From Paracoccaceae bacterium (GTDB lineage Bacteria > Pseudomonadota > Alphaproteobacteria > Rhodobacterales > Rhodobacteraceae): DNA of 9,436 nt. Positions within the stretch are counted from its first letter, which is position 1. Every line of letters starts with the position of its first letter. The stretch spans positions 1 to 9,436 of the forward strand of contig JALWQC010000021.1 of NCBI GenBank assembly GCA_027080755.1. Reading direction: 5' to 3'. The notes below the pieces were generated by a model. The model searched no databases. It was not told where the DNA came from and saw nothing but the letters and a program-made list of their open reading frames with translations. Below, in pieces: positions 1 to 5,239 of the stretch. The position numbers were made by a program, and so were the translations under genes.

Positions 1-57
1 CGCGAATGCAATGCTAGCCAGAAATACACCATGGAGAACGGCGTAAAGATACAGTTG

Positions 58-1116
58 CTAGGGGCAGGGGTCCTTTTCGCCCCGTTGCAAGGCCTCGGGC
101 GGCCAAAGGGCGGTGCCGTTTTTGATGGCGCGGGAAACCCGGCGCAGACGGGCGCGGTGTCGGGGCAGGGCCAGCAGGTTGCGGATCGGGGTGTAAAAAA
201 ACGGGTTGAACCGGTTTATGCGCCTCAGAAGGTCGGGGCGGTGCCTTGCATCGCGGGCTTTGGTGCGGGGCTTCCGTTTCAGGGGTTTTTGCAGGATCTG
301 CTCGAAAAATTCTTCGTAATACCGGCCATAGGAACGGGTGAAAGACAGGGGGTTGGCGAGGTATGGCTTGGTCTGGCCGACGAAATGCAGGATGTGGGGG
401 TCGAATTCCCGCACCAGCTGCATCGACAGCCTTGAGGCCTGCCAGTTCCATTCCAACGGCAGCGGCGCCCAGTTGCCCTTCAGATATCCGTTGAAAGCAT
501 CCTGATCGGTAAAATAGAAATGCTGGTGGTTCTGTTTGGTATATTCCAGCACGTTTTCCAGGATGTTCTGTTCGCAATAGGCGGCCGTGTCGAAAACCTG
601 AATGCCGGCGTTGAAATATTTGCAGGCGCCGATTTCCAGAACCTCCCAGGCGTCCAGCTGCTGTTTCGCCAGCCGGTCCTGCCACTGTAACCCGTCCAGA
701 ACCGCCGAGACAGCCACCCCCCGCGGGGCGAGGTCCATCAGTTCGGACATCTTGCCGTGGCGGATGAAAATATCGGTGTCCAGATAGAGGATCTGCTCGT
801 AATCCTGTCGGAAAAGTTCCGGCAGGGCGATTTTTATGTGGTTGGCCGGCGGGATATTCCGGTTGGTCGGCATGATGTCCAGAAAGGCGGTGTCGATGGT
901 GCAAACCCGGATTTCCGGCAGGTTTTCGTGGCGCGGGTCCAGACCGGGGACGGGGGTGCAGAACACCAGATCATAGTCGCGCTCCGGCTCGTTGGCGGCA
1001 ATCTGGTGGAAAATGAACCGCGCGAAATCGGCCACATTTTCATCCCCGTTCAGGATGACGGCGCGGGTATGCTTGGCAGGGCCGGACTGGTTAATGATCA
1101 TATGCGCCGATAGCAA
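58..1116 (-). CDS. GT8-family glycosyltransferase
   Basis: A 352-residue cytoplasmic protein with the full motif set of glycosyltransferase family 8 (LgtC/glycogenin-like, retaining, metal-dependent, nucleotide-sugar donor). Visible motifs are the metal-binding DxD in LYLDTDIF (residues 110-117), FNAGIQVFD (168-176), TDQDAFNG (203-210) and HFVGQTKPY (244-252), the HxxGxxKPW-like motif. The C-terminal 70 residues are strongly basic (RKPRTKAR and RHRARLRR stretches), as in GT8 enzymes that sit on the inner membrane face, so the likely role is transfer of a sugar to lipopolysaccharide or another surface glycan; the acceptor cannot be read from the sequence. Start: TTG at 1116 has GGAG 7 bases upstream; the alternative ATG at 1101 has no good Shine-Dalgarno. 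Both the GGAG and the TTG lie inside the upstream terminator element. The family call is firm; start and substrate are not. Confidence 0.85.
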   Translation of the reverse strand: MLSAHMIINQSGPAKHTRAVILNGDENVADFARFIFHQIAANEPERDYDLVFCTPVPGLDPRHENLPEIRVCTIDTAFLDIMPTNRNIPPANHIKIALPELFRQDYEQILYLDTDIFIRHGKMSELMDLAPRGVAVSAVLDGLQWQDRLAKQQLDAWEVLEIGACKYFNAGIQVFDTAAYCEQNILENVLEYTKQNHQHFYFTDQDAFNGYLKGNWAPLPLEWNWQASRLSMQLVREFDPHILHFVGQTKPYLANPLSFTRSYGRYYEEFFEQILQKPLKRKPRTKARDARHRPDLLRRINRFNPFFYTPIRNLLALPRHRARLRRVSRAIKNGTALWPPEALQRGEKDPCP

Positions 1117-1146
1117 AAAAAAGCTCCGCTTGCAAGAAGCGGAGCT
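1115..1146 (-). terminator. Intrinsic terminator of the DsrE-like/tusA operon
   Basis: A perfect 10-base-pair stem (AGCTCCGCTT at 1122-1131 with AAGCGGAGCT at 1137-1146, 5-base loop) is followed on the minus strand by eight T residues (A run at 1115-1122 on the plus strand, the last A shared with the stem). It begins 27 bases after the tusA stop codon. There is no T run on the plus-strand side, so it acts in one direction only. The GGAG and TTG start signal of the next gene overlap it. Confidence 0.88.
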
Positions 1147-1173
1147 ATACCTGCTTACCTTGGAAAGGGGGTA

Positions 1174-1398
1174 TCAGGATTTCTTGATTTCGAAGGTATA
1201 TACATCGCCGGCGGATTCCGAGCTAAGCAGCTCGTTCCCGGTCTGGCGGGCAAAGGCCGCGAAATCGGCAACCGAGCCGGGGTCGGTCGATTCGATTTTC
1301 AGCACGTCGCCTGCGGGCAGGCTTTTCAGCATTTTCTTGGCCTTGAGGATAGGCAGCGGGCAGTTCAGGCCCTTTGCGTCAAGTACATGTTCAGCCAT
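1174..1398 (-). CDS. tusA: TusA/SirA/YedF-family sulfur carrier
   Basis: A small cytoplasmic sulfur-relay protein of the TusA family. The signature CPLP (CPxP) motif with the sulfur-accepting cysteine is at residues 13-16 counted from the ATG at 1398, in the usual context DAKGLNCPLPILKAKK; the ending VYTFEIKKS is also typical. Length (74 residues) is normal. Family members carry sulfane sulfur as a cysteine persulfide to partner proteins, and TusA-like proteins (TsuB) work with YeeE/YedE thiosulfate permeases. The gene follows the DsrE-like gene by 27 bases on the same strand and is probably cotranscribed with it. Start: an in-frame ATG at 1410 directly abuts the AAGGG sequence and leaves no spacing, so the ATG at 1398, with about 11-13 bases of spacing, is preferred; starting at 1410 would give 78 residues. 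Confidence 0.9.
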   Translation of the reverse strand: MAEHVLDAKGLNCPLPILKAKKMLKSLPAGDVLKIESTDPGSVADFAAFARQTGNELLSSESAGDVYTFEIKKS

Positions 1399-1425
1399 TT
1401 TGGATTTCATCCCTTTCTGTTGGTT

Positions 1426-1926
1426 TTACATAAAGTAGTTGATATTGGACTGACCGGCAACTTCAAGCGCGGTCACAGCCCCGCCCAGTTCCACGCCGTC
1501 AATCAGGTCTTCTTTCTTGATCTCGAACAGGTCCAGCGTCATCTGGCAGGCGATCATGCGCACATCCGATTCGACAGCGGCCTCGCGCAGATCCTCGATA
1601 GAGGCGACGCCCTTTTTCTTGATCAGGTTTTTCATCATGGTGGTTGCGCCACGGTCCACGCCCGGAATGGCGGAAACGATGTTCGGCAGCGCCATGTGCA
1701 TCCCCATCATCGGCATCTTCATGCCCGGGTTGCCAAGGGTGGAGATCTTCAGATCCAGGTCTTTTTTCAGCAGGTTAAGGCCGTAAAAAGTGAAAAACAT
1801 GGTGACTTCCATGTCCATCGCCGCGGCGGCCGTGCCAAGGATAAAGGGCGGATAGGCCCAATCCAGCGTGCCTTTGGTGGCAATGATTGACATGCTTTTG
1901 CTGTTGCTTTGTGCGCCGTCCGGCAT
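1426..1926 (-). CDS. DsrE/DsrF/DrsH-like family protein
   Basis: A 166-residue protein recognised as a DsrE/DsrF/DrsH-like (peroxiredoxin-like, DrsE_2) member from the FFTFYGLNLLKKD segment (44-56), a methionine-rich stretch (69-78, MKMPMMGMHM), the DVRMIACQMTLDLF segment with the single cysteine C127, and the C-terminal LIDGVELGGAVTAL (141-154). DsrE-type proteins bind or pass on sulfane sulfur, and C127 sits where the reactive cysteine of the family is expected. It is the first gene of an operon with tusA. GGAGG stands 7 bases before the ATG, so the start is secure. Its exact partner and whether it accepts sulfur directly from the permease or from TusA are not known. No signal peptide is visible; the protein is likely cytoplasmic. 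Confidence 0.88.
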   Translation of the reverse strand: MPDGAQSNSKSMSIIATKGTLDWAYPPFILGTAAAAMDMEVTMFFTFYGLNLLKKDLDLKISTLGNPGMKMPMMGMHMALPNIVSAIPGVDRGATTMMKNLIKKKGVASIEDLREAAVESDVRMIACQMTLDLFEIKKEDLIDGVELGGAVTALEVAGQSNINYFM

Positions 1927-1956
1927 TGTGGATCCTCCCGAATTTTATCATTGTAG

Positions 1957-1985
1957 TTTACTTAATTAGCATAAGTTAATACTAT
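1957..1985 (+). promoter_or_regulatory. Candidate promoter of the ArsR-type repressor gene
   Basis: TTTACT (1957-1962) and TACTAT (1980-1985) are 17 bases apart and each match the sigma-70 consensus at 4 of 6 positions. The pair spans the ATTA-N8-TAAT dyad (1965-1980), so one bound repressor could silence both the leftward operon and its own gene. The resulting leader would be about 140 bases long. Confidence 0.35.
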
Positions 1986-1996
1986 TATAAACGGAA
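1965..1996 (-). promoter_or_regulatory. Promoter/operator of the DsrE-like/tusA operon
   Basis: On the minus strand the segment reads TTCCGT, 17 bases, TATGCTAAT. The 16 bases 1965-1980 form the dyad ATTA-N8-TAAT, which covers the proposed -10 (TATGCT, 1973-1968). A start of transcription near 1961 gives a leader of about 35 bases before the ATG at 1926. The element is 22/32 identical, ungapped, to 2632-2663 upstream of the permease. An alternative perfect TATAAT on the same strand (1989-1984) lacks a convincing -35. Binding by the neighbouring ArsR-family repressor is inferred. Confidence 0.6.
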
Positions 1997-2131
1997 GGTC
2001 AAGAAATCATGGGTAAAGGCCGGATCACGGGTTTGTGCGGCCGTTTTGCGCTTGATTTTACAATGTATCTGGGGTTTATCCGGTTGTTCGGAAATACCCG
2101 CAAATGAAATGCAGAATTGGGAACAGGCACA

Positions 2132-2449
2132 ATGGACATCTCGGAACTTGAAAGCAAGGCCGGCGAGGCAAGCAACATGTTGAAGGTTATGTCCAACCAG
2201 TGGCGGCTGCTGATCCTGTGCAATCTGATGCAGGGCGAACACTCGGTGCAGGCCTTGCAAAAACGGATCGGGCTGGGGCAGTCGGCGCTGTCGCAGCATC
2301 TGGCCATCCTGCGCCACGAACGGCTGGTGGTGACCCGGCGCGAGGCGCAGTCGATCTATTATTCCATCGCCAGCGAACAGGCCGAGCGCCTTCTGGCCAC
2401 CCTTTACGAGATTTACTGCACCGAGGATATGGTGAAACTGCTGTCCTGA
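2132..2449 (+). CDS. ArsR-family repressor, SqrR/BigR-like persulfide sensor
   Basis: A 105-residue winged-helix repressor. The helix-turn-helix segment is LGQSALSQHLAILRHERLV, and the wing is VTRREAQSIYYSI. The protein has exactly two cysteines, C30 in RLLILCNLM and C96 in YEIYCTEDM (counted from ATG 2132), 66 residues apart. That is the spacing of the paired cysteines in SqrR (Cys41/Cys107), which form a tetrasulfide bridge with hydropersulfides and release DNA. No ArsR/SmtB metal site (CxCxxC type) is present. It lies between two divergent sulfur transport/trafficking transcription units that share an operator, so it most likely represses both when persulfide is low. Start: an in-frame TTG at 2117 is possible, but the ATG at 2132 has GGGAA 8 bases upstream and is preferred. 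The sensing chemistry is inferred from the cysteine pattern. Confidence 0.88.
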   Translation: MDISELESKAGEASNMLKVMSNQWRLLILCNLMQGEHSVQALQKRIGLGQSALSQHLAILRHERLVVTRREAQSIYYSIASEQAERLLATLYEIYCTEDMVKLLS

Positions 2450-2497
2450 CCGGGTGCGAAAATTTCGTTAAAATCCGGTTAACAGAGTTTTGTCCGG

Positions 2498-2520
2498 CTG
2501 CTATTTTATAACAATAGCAG
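2498..2520. other. Stem-loop after the repressor gene
   Basis: CTGCTATT (2498-2505) pairs perfectly with AATAGCAG (2513-2520) around a 7-base loop, 48 bases after the repressor stop codon. There is no T run after it on either strand, so it is not a standard intrinsic terminator. It may protect the 3' end of the mRNA, be a weak terminator, or be an operator. It lies in the 302-base gene-free stretch 2450-2751, in which no convincing coding frame was seen. Confidence 0.4.
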
Positions 2521-2545
2521 TGGGTTAGGGGTGGAAAAAAGAACT

Positions 2546-2561
2546 ACTAAACCGGTTTAGT
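2546..2561. promoter_or_regulatory. 16-base perfect palindrome, LacI-type operator-like
   Basis: ACTAAACCGGTTTAGT is a perfect 16-base palindrome with the CG-centred AAACCGGTTT core typical of operators of LacI/GalR-family regulators in proteobacteria. No LacI-family gene and no sugar-uptake gene is present in this window, so the cognate regulator, if any, is encoded elsewhere. It is roughly 90 bases upstream of the proposed -35 of the permease promoter. Confidence 0.5.
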
Positions 2562-2618
2562 GGATATGTCGGCGGGCGGATTTCCGGCCCCGTTCGCGGC
2601 GGGTTTGTAAAATTTTCT

Positions 2619-2627
2619 TTATCCACA
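2619..2627 (+). promoter_or_regulatory. Single consensus DnaA box
   Basis: TTATCCACA is a perfect match to the strong DnaA-box consensus, in an AT-rich stretch four bases before the proposed -35 of the permease promoter. Only one such box was found here, so this is not an origin; it could be a DnaA-titration or regulatory site, or chance. Confidence 0.3.
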
Positions 2628-2631
2628 GATT

Positions 2632-2663
2632 TTCAGTATATAGATATACTTAGATATGCTAAT
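2632..2663 (+). promoter_or_regulatory. Promoter/operator of the YeeE/YedE permease gene
   Basis: TTCAGT (2632-2637), 17 bases, then TATGCTAAT (2655-2663) reproduce the arrangement at 1996-1965 on the other strand, with 22 of 32 positions identical. The 7-base inverted repeat AGTATAT-AG-ATATACT (2635-2650) lies in the spacer. The imperfect dyad ACTT-N8-TAAT (2648-2663) covers the -10. Transcription from near 2667 would give a leader of about 85 bases. Repressor control is inferred from the shared element. Confidence 0.6.
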
Positions 2664-2677
2664 GTATTGTTCTGTAA

Positions 2678-2726
2678 ATACCGGCAGATGACTCCCGCAG
2701 GGGAATCGGACCTTAACGACCGGTAT
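2678..2726 (+). promoter_or_regulatory. Structured 5' leader of the permease mRNA
   Basis: ATACCGG (2678-2684) pairs perfectly over 7 bases with CCGGTAT (2720-2726), enclosing a smaller hairpin TCCC-GCAG-GGGA (2693-2704) extended by GA/TC with one C-A mismatch (2690-2707). The structure ends 25 bases before the start codon. It matches no riboswitch class known to me. It may affect mRNA stability or translation; the pairings may also be coincidental. Confidence 0.3.
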
Positions 2727-2751
2727 CAACACACAACAGGGATGGAGTTAT

Positions 2752-3855
2752 ATGCTTGACGCTTGGAAGGAAACCGTACTCGACTCTGCGGGTATGTATG
2801 TGGGTTTTGGCGGTCTGCTGATCGGGATCGCCTTCGGATTTCTGGTGTATCGCACCAATTTTTGCACCATGGGGGCGATTTCGGACATCTTGTCCTTTGG
2901 CGATTACCGCCGTTTTCGCGCCTGGTTGCTGGCGATTGCCACGGCGATAGCCGGTGCGGCGCTGGTTTCGTGGCTGGGGGTGGCGGATCTGTCGGCCTCT
3001 ATTTATCTGACGCCGCAATTCAACTGGGCCGGCAATATTGTCGGGGGTCTGATGTTCGGATTCGGCATGGTTTTCGCCGGTGGCTGCACCAGTCGCAATC
3101 TGGTGCGGGCCGGGGCGGGGGATTTGCGCTCGCTTATGGTGATGGTGGTGGTCGGGCTGTTCGGCTATATGACCATCGGCGGTATTATCGGGCCGCTGCG
3201 GGTAAAGCTTTTCGGGCCGGTTACGGTTGATCTGGGCACGCACGGCATGGAAACCCAGAGCATGGCGGAAATGCTGTCCACGGCCACGGGGATGACGATG
3301 GCGCTGGCCGGGCAGATCGTTCTGGCGGTTCTGCTGGTCGGGCTGCTGGGGTATATTTTCATGAACAAGGCTTTCCGCAGCTCTCCTGTCCATATCATTT
3401 CCGGCATCGGCATCGGCCTGTGTGTGGTGGCCGGCTGGTTCCTGACCGGTCTGGCCTTTGACGAATGGGCCGACAATCCGACGTTGACCTCGCTGACCTA
3501 TGTGCGGCCGGCCGGGGATACGCTGGATTATCTGACCCGTTTCACCGCTTACGGCGCGCCGAGCTTTGCCGTCGTGACCACGGCGGGTGCTTTGCTGGGG
3601 GGGTTCATTGCCTCGGTCATGGCAGGGAAATTCGCGGTTTCCACCTTTGCCGACGGCAAGGACACGGTGCGCAACCTGTTTGGCGCGGCGATGATGGGTG
3701 TCGGCGGCGTTGTGGCGCTGGGATGCACGGTCGGGCAGGGGGTCACGGGGGTTTCCACCCTTGCGGCCGGCTCCGTGATCGCGCTGGTCTCGATTATCCT
3801 TGGCGGGATTATCGGGATGAAATATCTGGAATGGCGCCTGATGCAGGACGTTTGA
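2752..3855 (+). CDS. YeeE/YedE (TsuA-like) sulfur-compound permease
   Basis: A 367-residue integral inner-membrane protein of the YeeE/YedE family, full length, with about nine hydrophobic segments (roughly 16-36, 55-78, 94-112, 126-147, 183-203, 214-236, 270-291, 308-328, 334-354). The family's cysteine motifs are present: RTNFCTMGA (C38), FAGGCTSRNLVR (C112) and ALGCTVGQGVTG (C325); a further cysteine is C224. In the TsuA structure, conserved cysteines line the substrate path and bind thiosulfate through S-H-S hydrogen bonds, so uptake of thiosulfate or a related sulfur anion is the likely role. TusA-like partners (TsuB) assist such permeases, and here tusA is in the operon across the repressor gene. 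The start ATG has GGAG 4 bases upstream (AGGG further up). It is transcribed alone and ends at a strong terminator. The exact substrate is inferred. Confidence 0.92.
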   Translation: MLDAWKETVLDSAGMYVGFGGLLIGIAFGFLVYRTNFCTMGAISDILSFGDYRRFRAWLLAIATAIAGAALVSWLGVADLSASIYLTPQFNWAGNIVGGLMFGFGMVFAGGCTSRNLVRAGAGDLRSLMVMVVVGLFGYMTIGGIIGPLRVKLFGPVTVDLGTHGMETQSMAEMLSTATGMTMALAGQIVLAVLLVGLLGYIFMNKAFRSSPVHIISGIGIGLCVVAGWFLTGLAFDEWADNPTLTSLTYVRPAGDTLDYLTRFTAYGAPSFAVVTTAGALLGGFIASVMAGKFAVSTFADGKDTVRNLFGAAMMGVGGVVALGCTVGQGVTGVSTLAAGSVIALVSIILGGIIGMKYLEWRLMQDV

Positions 3856-3875
3856 TCCTGCACCGGCCGGAACAC

Positions 3876-3905
3876 AGCCCCCGCCATGATAGCGGGGGCT
3901 TTTTT
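3876..3905 (+). terminator. Intrinsic terminator of the permease gene
   Basis: A perfect 9-base-pair GC-rich stem, AGCCCCCGC (3876-3884) with GCGGGGGCT (3892-3900), 7-base loop, followed by a T run (3900-3905). It starts 20 bases after the permease stop. On the minus strand the stem is not followed by T, so it would not act as a standard terminator for mrp, whose TAA stop (3906-3904) overlaps the T run. Confidence 0.92.
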
Positions 3906-5013
3906 ATTCGTCCTCGTCGTCCTTGTCGCCGCGCAACTGGGTGGCGATATTCAGGGCGATGGATTTGTAGATCTTCGTGTGCGGGCTGTCGGGATCGGCC
4001 ACCACGGTCGGGGTGCCGTTGTCGGAATGCTCGCGGATATCCATATGCAGCGGCACCGCCCCGAGGAAGGGCACGCCGAGCTTGATTGCCTCGTCCCGCG
4101 CGCCGCCATGCCCGAAGATGTCCGAGCTTTCGCCACAGTGCGGGCAGATGAAGGTGCTCATATTTTCAATGATACCAAGGATCGGCACATCGACATTTTC
4201 GAACATCTTCAGCCCCTTGCGGGCGTCGATCAGGGCCAGATCCTGCGGCGTGGACACGATGACAGCGCCCGACAGCGGCACCTGTTGTGCCATGGTCAGC
4301 TGCGCATCGCCGGTGCCCGGGGGCATGTCCAGCACCAGCACGTCGAGGGTGCCCCAGTTTACCTCGTTCACCATCTGCATCAGGGCGGAAACGATCATCG
4401 GGCCGCGCCAGATGACGGGGTTGTCTTCCTCCATCAGGAAGCCCATGGACATGACTTTGATACCGTGGCCGTGCATGGGCATGATTTTCTCGTCCACGAT
4501 GTCGGGGCGCCCGTCGATCCCCATCAGGCGGGGCATGGAGGGGCCGTAGATATCCGCATCCAGCAGCCCGACCCGCAGCCCGAGCGCCGACAGCGCCAGC
4601 GCCAGATTGGCCGCCGTGGTGGATTTCCCCACGCCGCCTTTCCCCGAGGCCACGGCAACGATCGTGCCGACCCCGGGCACCGCCGCCGCCATCGGGCGCA
4701 TGTCGCGGCCCACAGGTTTGGAGGTCTGCAACTGTGGCGGTTGTTCGGCAGGGGCGGGGGCGTCCACCTCGGCCGTCAGCACGATCAGCGCGCTATCCAC
4801 CCCGTCCAGCGATTCGACCCGTTCCTGCGCCATATCGCGCAGCGGGTCGAAATTGCCGCGAAAGGCATCGGGCACGGTGATGGAAAAGATAACCTTGCCG
4901 TTGTCCTCGGTGATTTTGGACACGAGCCCGAGCGAGACAAGATCCCCCTCCAGCCCCGGGACGGCAATCTGGGACAGTTCCCCCAATATGCGGTCGGTCA
5001 GTGTATCAGCCAT
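3904..5013 (-). CDS. mrp: Mrp/ApbC (NBP35-type) Fe-S cluster carrier ATPase
   Basis: A 369-residue cytoplasmic P-loop ATPase that carries and transfers iron-sulfur clusters. An N-terminal MIP18/DUF59-like domain (about 1-85) is joined by a proline/alanine linker (85-112) to the ParA/MinD-like ATPase domain. This domain has the deviant Walker A GKGGVGKST (124-132), switch/Walker motifs LLDADIYGPSMPRL (150-163) and VLDMPPGTGD (227-236), NMSTF (284-288) and the cluster-binding CPHC (C290 and C293). The C-terminus is acidic (DKDDEDE). AAGGGG lies 6 bases before the ATG, so the start is secure. The gene is monocistronic, convergent with the permease and divergent from the lipoprotein gene. A dyad of the type proposed for SqrR regulators overlaps its predicted -10, which would tie Fe-S assembly to sulfur status; that link is inferred. 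Confidence 0.96.
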   Translation of the reverse strand: MADTLTDRILGELSQIAVPGLEGDLVSLGLVSKITEDNGKVIFSITVPDAFRGNFDPLRDMAQERVESLDGVDSALIVLTAEVDAPAPAEQPPQLQTSKPVGRDMRPMAAAVPGVGTIVAVASGKGGVGKSTTAANLALALSALGLRVGLLDADIYGPSMPRLMGIDGRPDIVDEKIMPMHGHGIKVMSMGFLMEEDNPVIWRGPMIVSALMQMVNEVNWGTLDVLVLDMPPGTGDAQLTMAQQVPLSGAVIVSTPQDLALIDARKGLKMFENVDVPILGIIENMSTFICPHCGESSDIFGHGGARDEAIKLGVPFLGAVPLHMDIREHSDNGTPTVVADPDSPHTKIYKSIALNIATQLRGDKDDEDE

Positions 5014-5054
5014 TATATCCCCTTTATGTTACGGGCGGACGCGCGCCGCCTTCC

Positions 5055-5090
5055 ATTCGTATATTAGAATGCCGTGATGTAGTTAGGCAA
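5055..5090 (-). promoter_or_regulatory. Candidate mrp promoter with ATTC-N8-GAAT dyad
   Basis: On the minus strand TTGCCT (5090-5085) and TAATAT (5066-5061) are 18 bases apart and each match the sigma-70 consensus at 4 of 6 positions. The dyad ATTC-N8-GAAT (5055-5070, arms extendable to CATTC/GAATG) covers the -10. To my recollection this is the form of the motif described for Rhodobacter SqrR. Its minus-strand ATTCTAAT resembles ATGCTAAT in the other two elements. A leader of about 40 bases would result. Confidence 0.45.
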
Positions 5091-5145
5091 GCACCTATAT
5101 TGGAACGGAAATAGGCACGATTTTGCGCAGCGGCAACGGCGGGCT

Positions 5146-5173
5146 TTGAAATAGTGCCGGGAGTTCTTATATT
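5146..5173 (+). promoter_or_regulatory. Candidate promoter of the lipoprotein gene
   Basis: TTGAAA (5146-5151) and TATATT (5168-5173), 16 bases apart, each match the sigma-70 consensus at 5 of 6 positions, the best such pair in this 226-base intergenic region (5014-5239). An AT-rich inverted repeat TCTTA-TAT-TAAGA (5165-5177) overlaps the -10. The leader would be about 60 bases. Confidence 0.5.
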
Positions 5174-5239
5174 AAGAGCTTGTAGCATTGATCCGTTTCC
5201 GTCGAGTTTTCCTGAAAACGCTAATTAAAGAAGACATCC

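Noticed and set aside
1..32. Possible start of a further minus-strand gene (ATG at 32-30, open to the edge)
   Set aside because: Only ten whole codons are visible, with no Shine-Dalgarno; not enough to call a gene, although it lies 25 bases after the GT8 stop and could be a cotranscribed neighbour.
14..904. A 296-codon minus-strand frame overlapping the GT8 gene
   Set aside because: It is Arg/Pro-rich with no motif, while the overlapping frame carries all the GT8 motifs.
1984..1989. Perfect TATAAT on the minus strand as -10 of the DsrE-like operon
   Set aside because: The only good -35-like sequence (TTGACC, 2002-1997) is 7 bases away, and no suitable hexamer lies 16-18 bases upstream; the shared TTCNGT/TATGCT pair is better supported by its second copy.
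2467..2483. GTTAA-N7-TTAAC inverted repeat just after the repressor gene
   Set aside because: Short AT-rich arms that are likely by chance, with no second copy and no T run.
2450..2751. Replication origin in the AT-rich gap with a DnaA box
   Set aside because: Only one DnaA box, no cluster, no dnaA, parA or repABC genes nearby.
2713..3393. A 226-codon minus-strand frame opposite the permease
   Set aside because: Low-complexity Arg/Gln/His/Pro composition, antisense to a membrane protein with family cysteine motifs.
3886..5067. A 393-codon open frame on the plus strand opposite mrp
   Set aside because: Mrp on the minus strand has full Walker and CPHC motifs and a good ribosome site; the plus frame is a His/Gln/Gly/Arg-rich shadow that begins inside the permease terminator.
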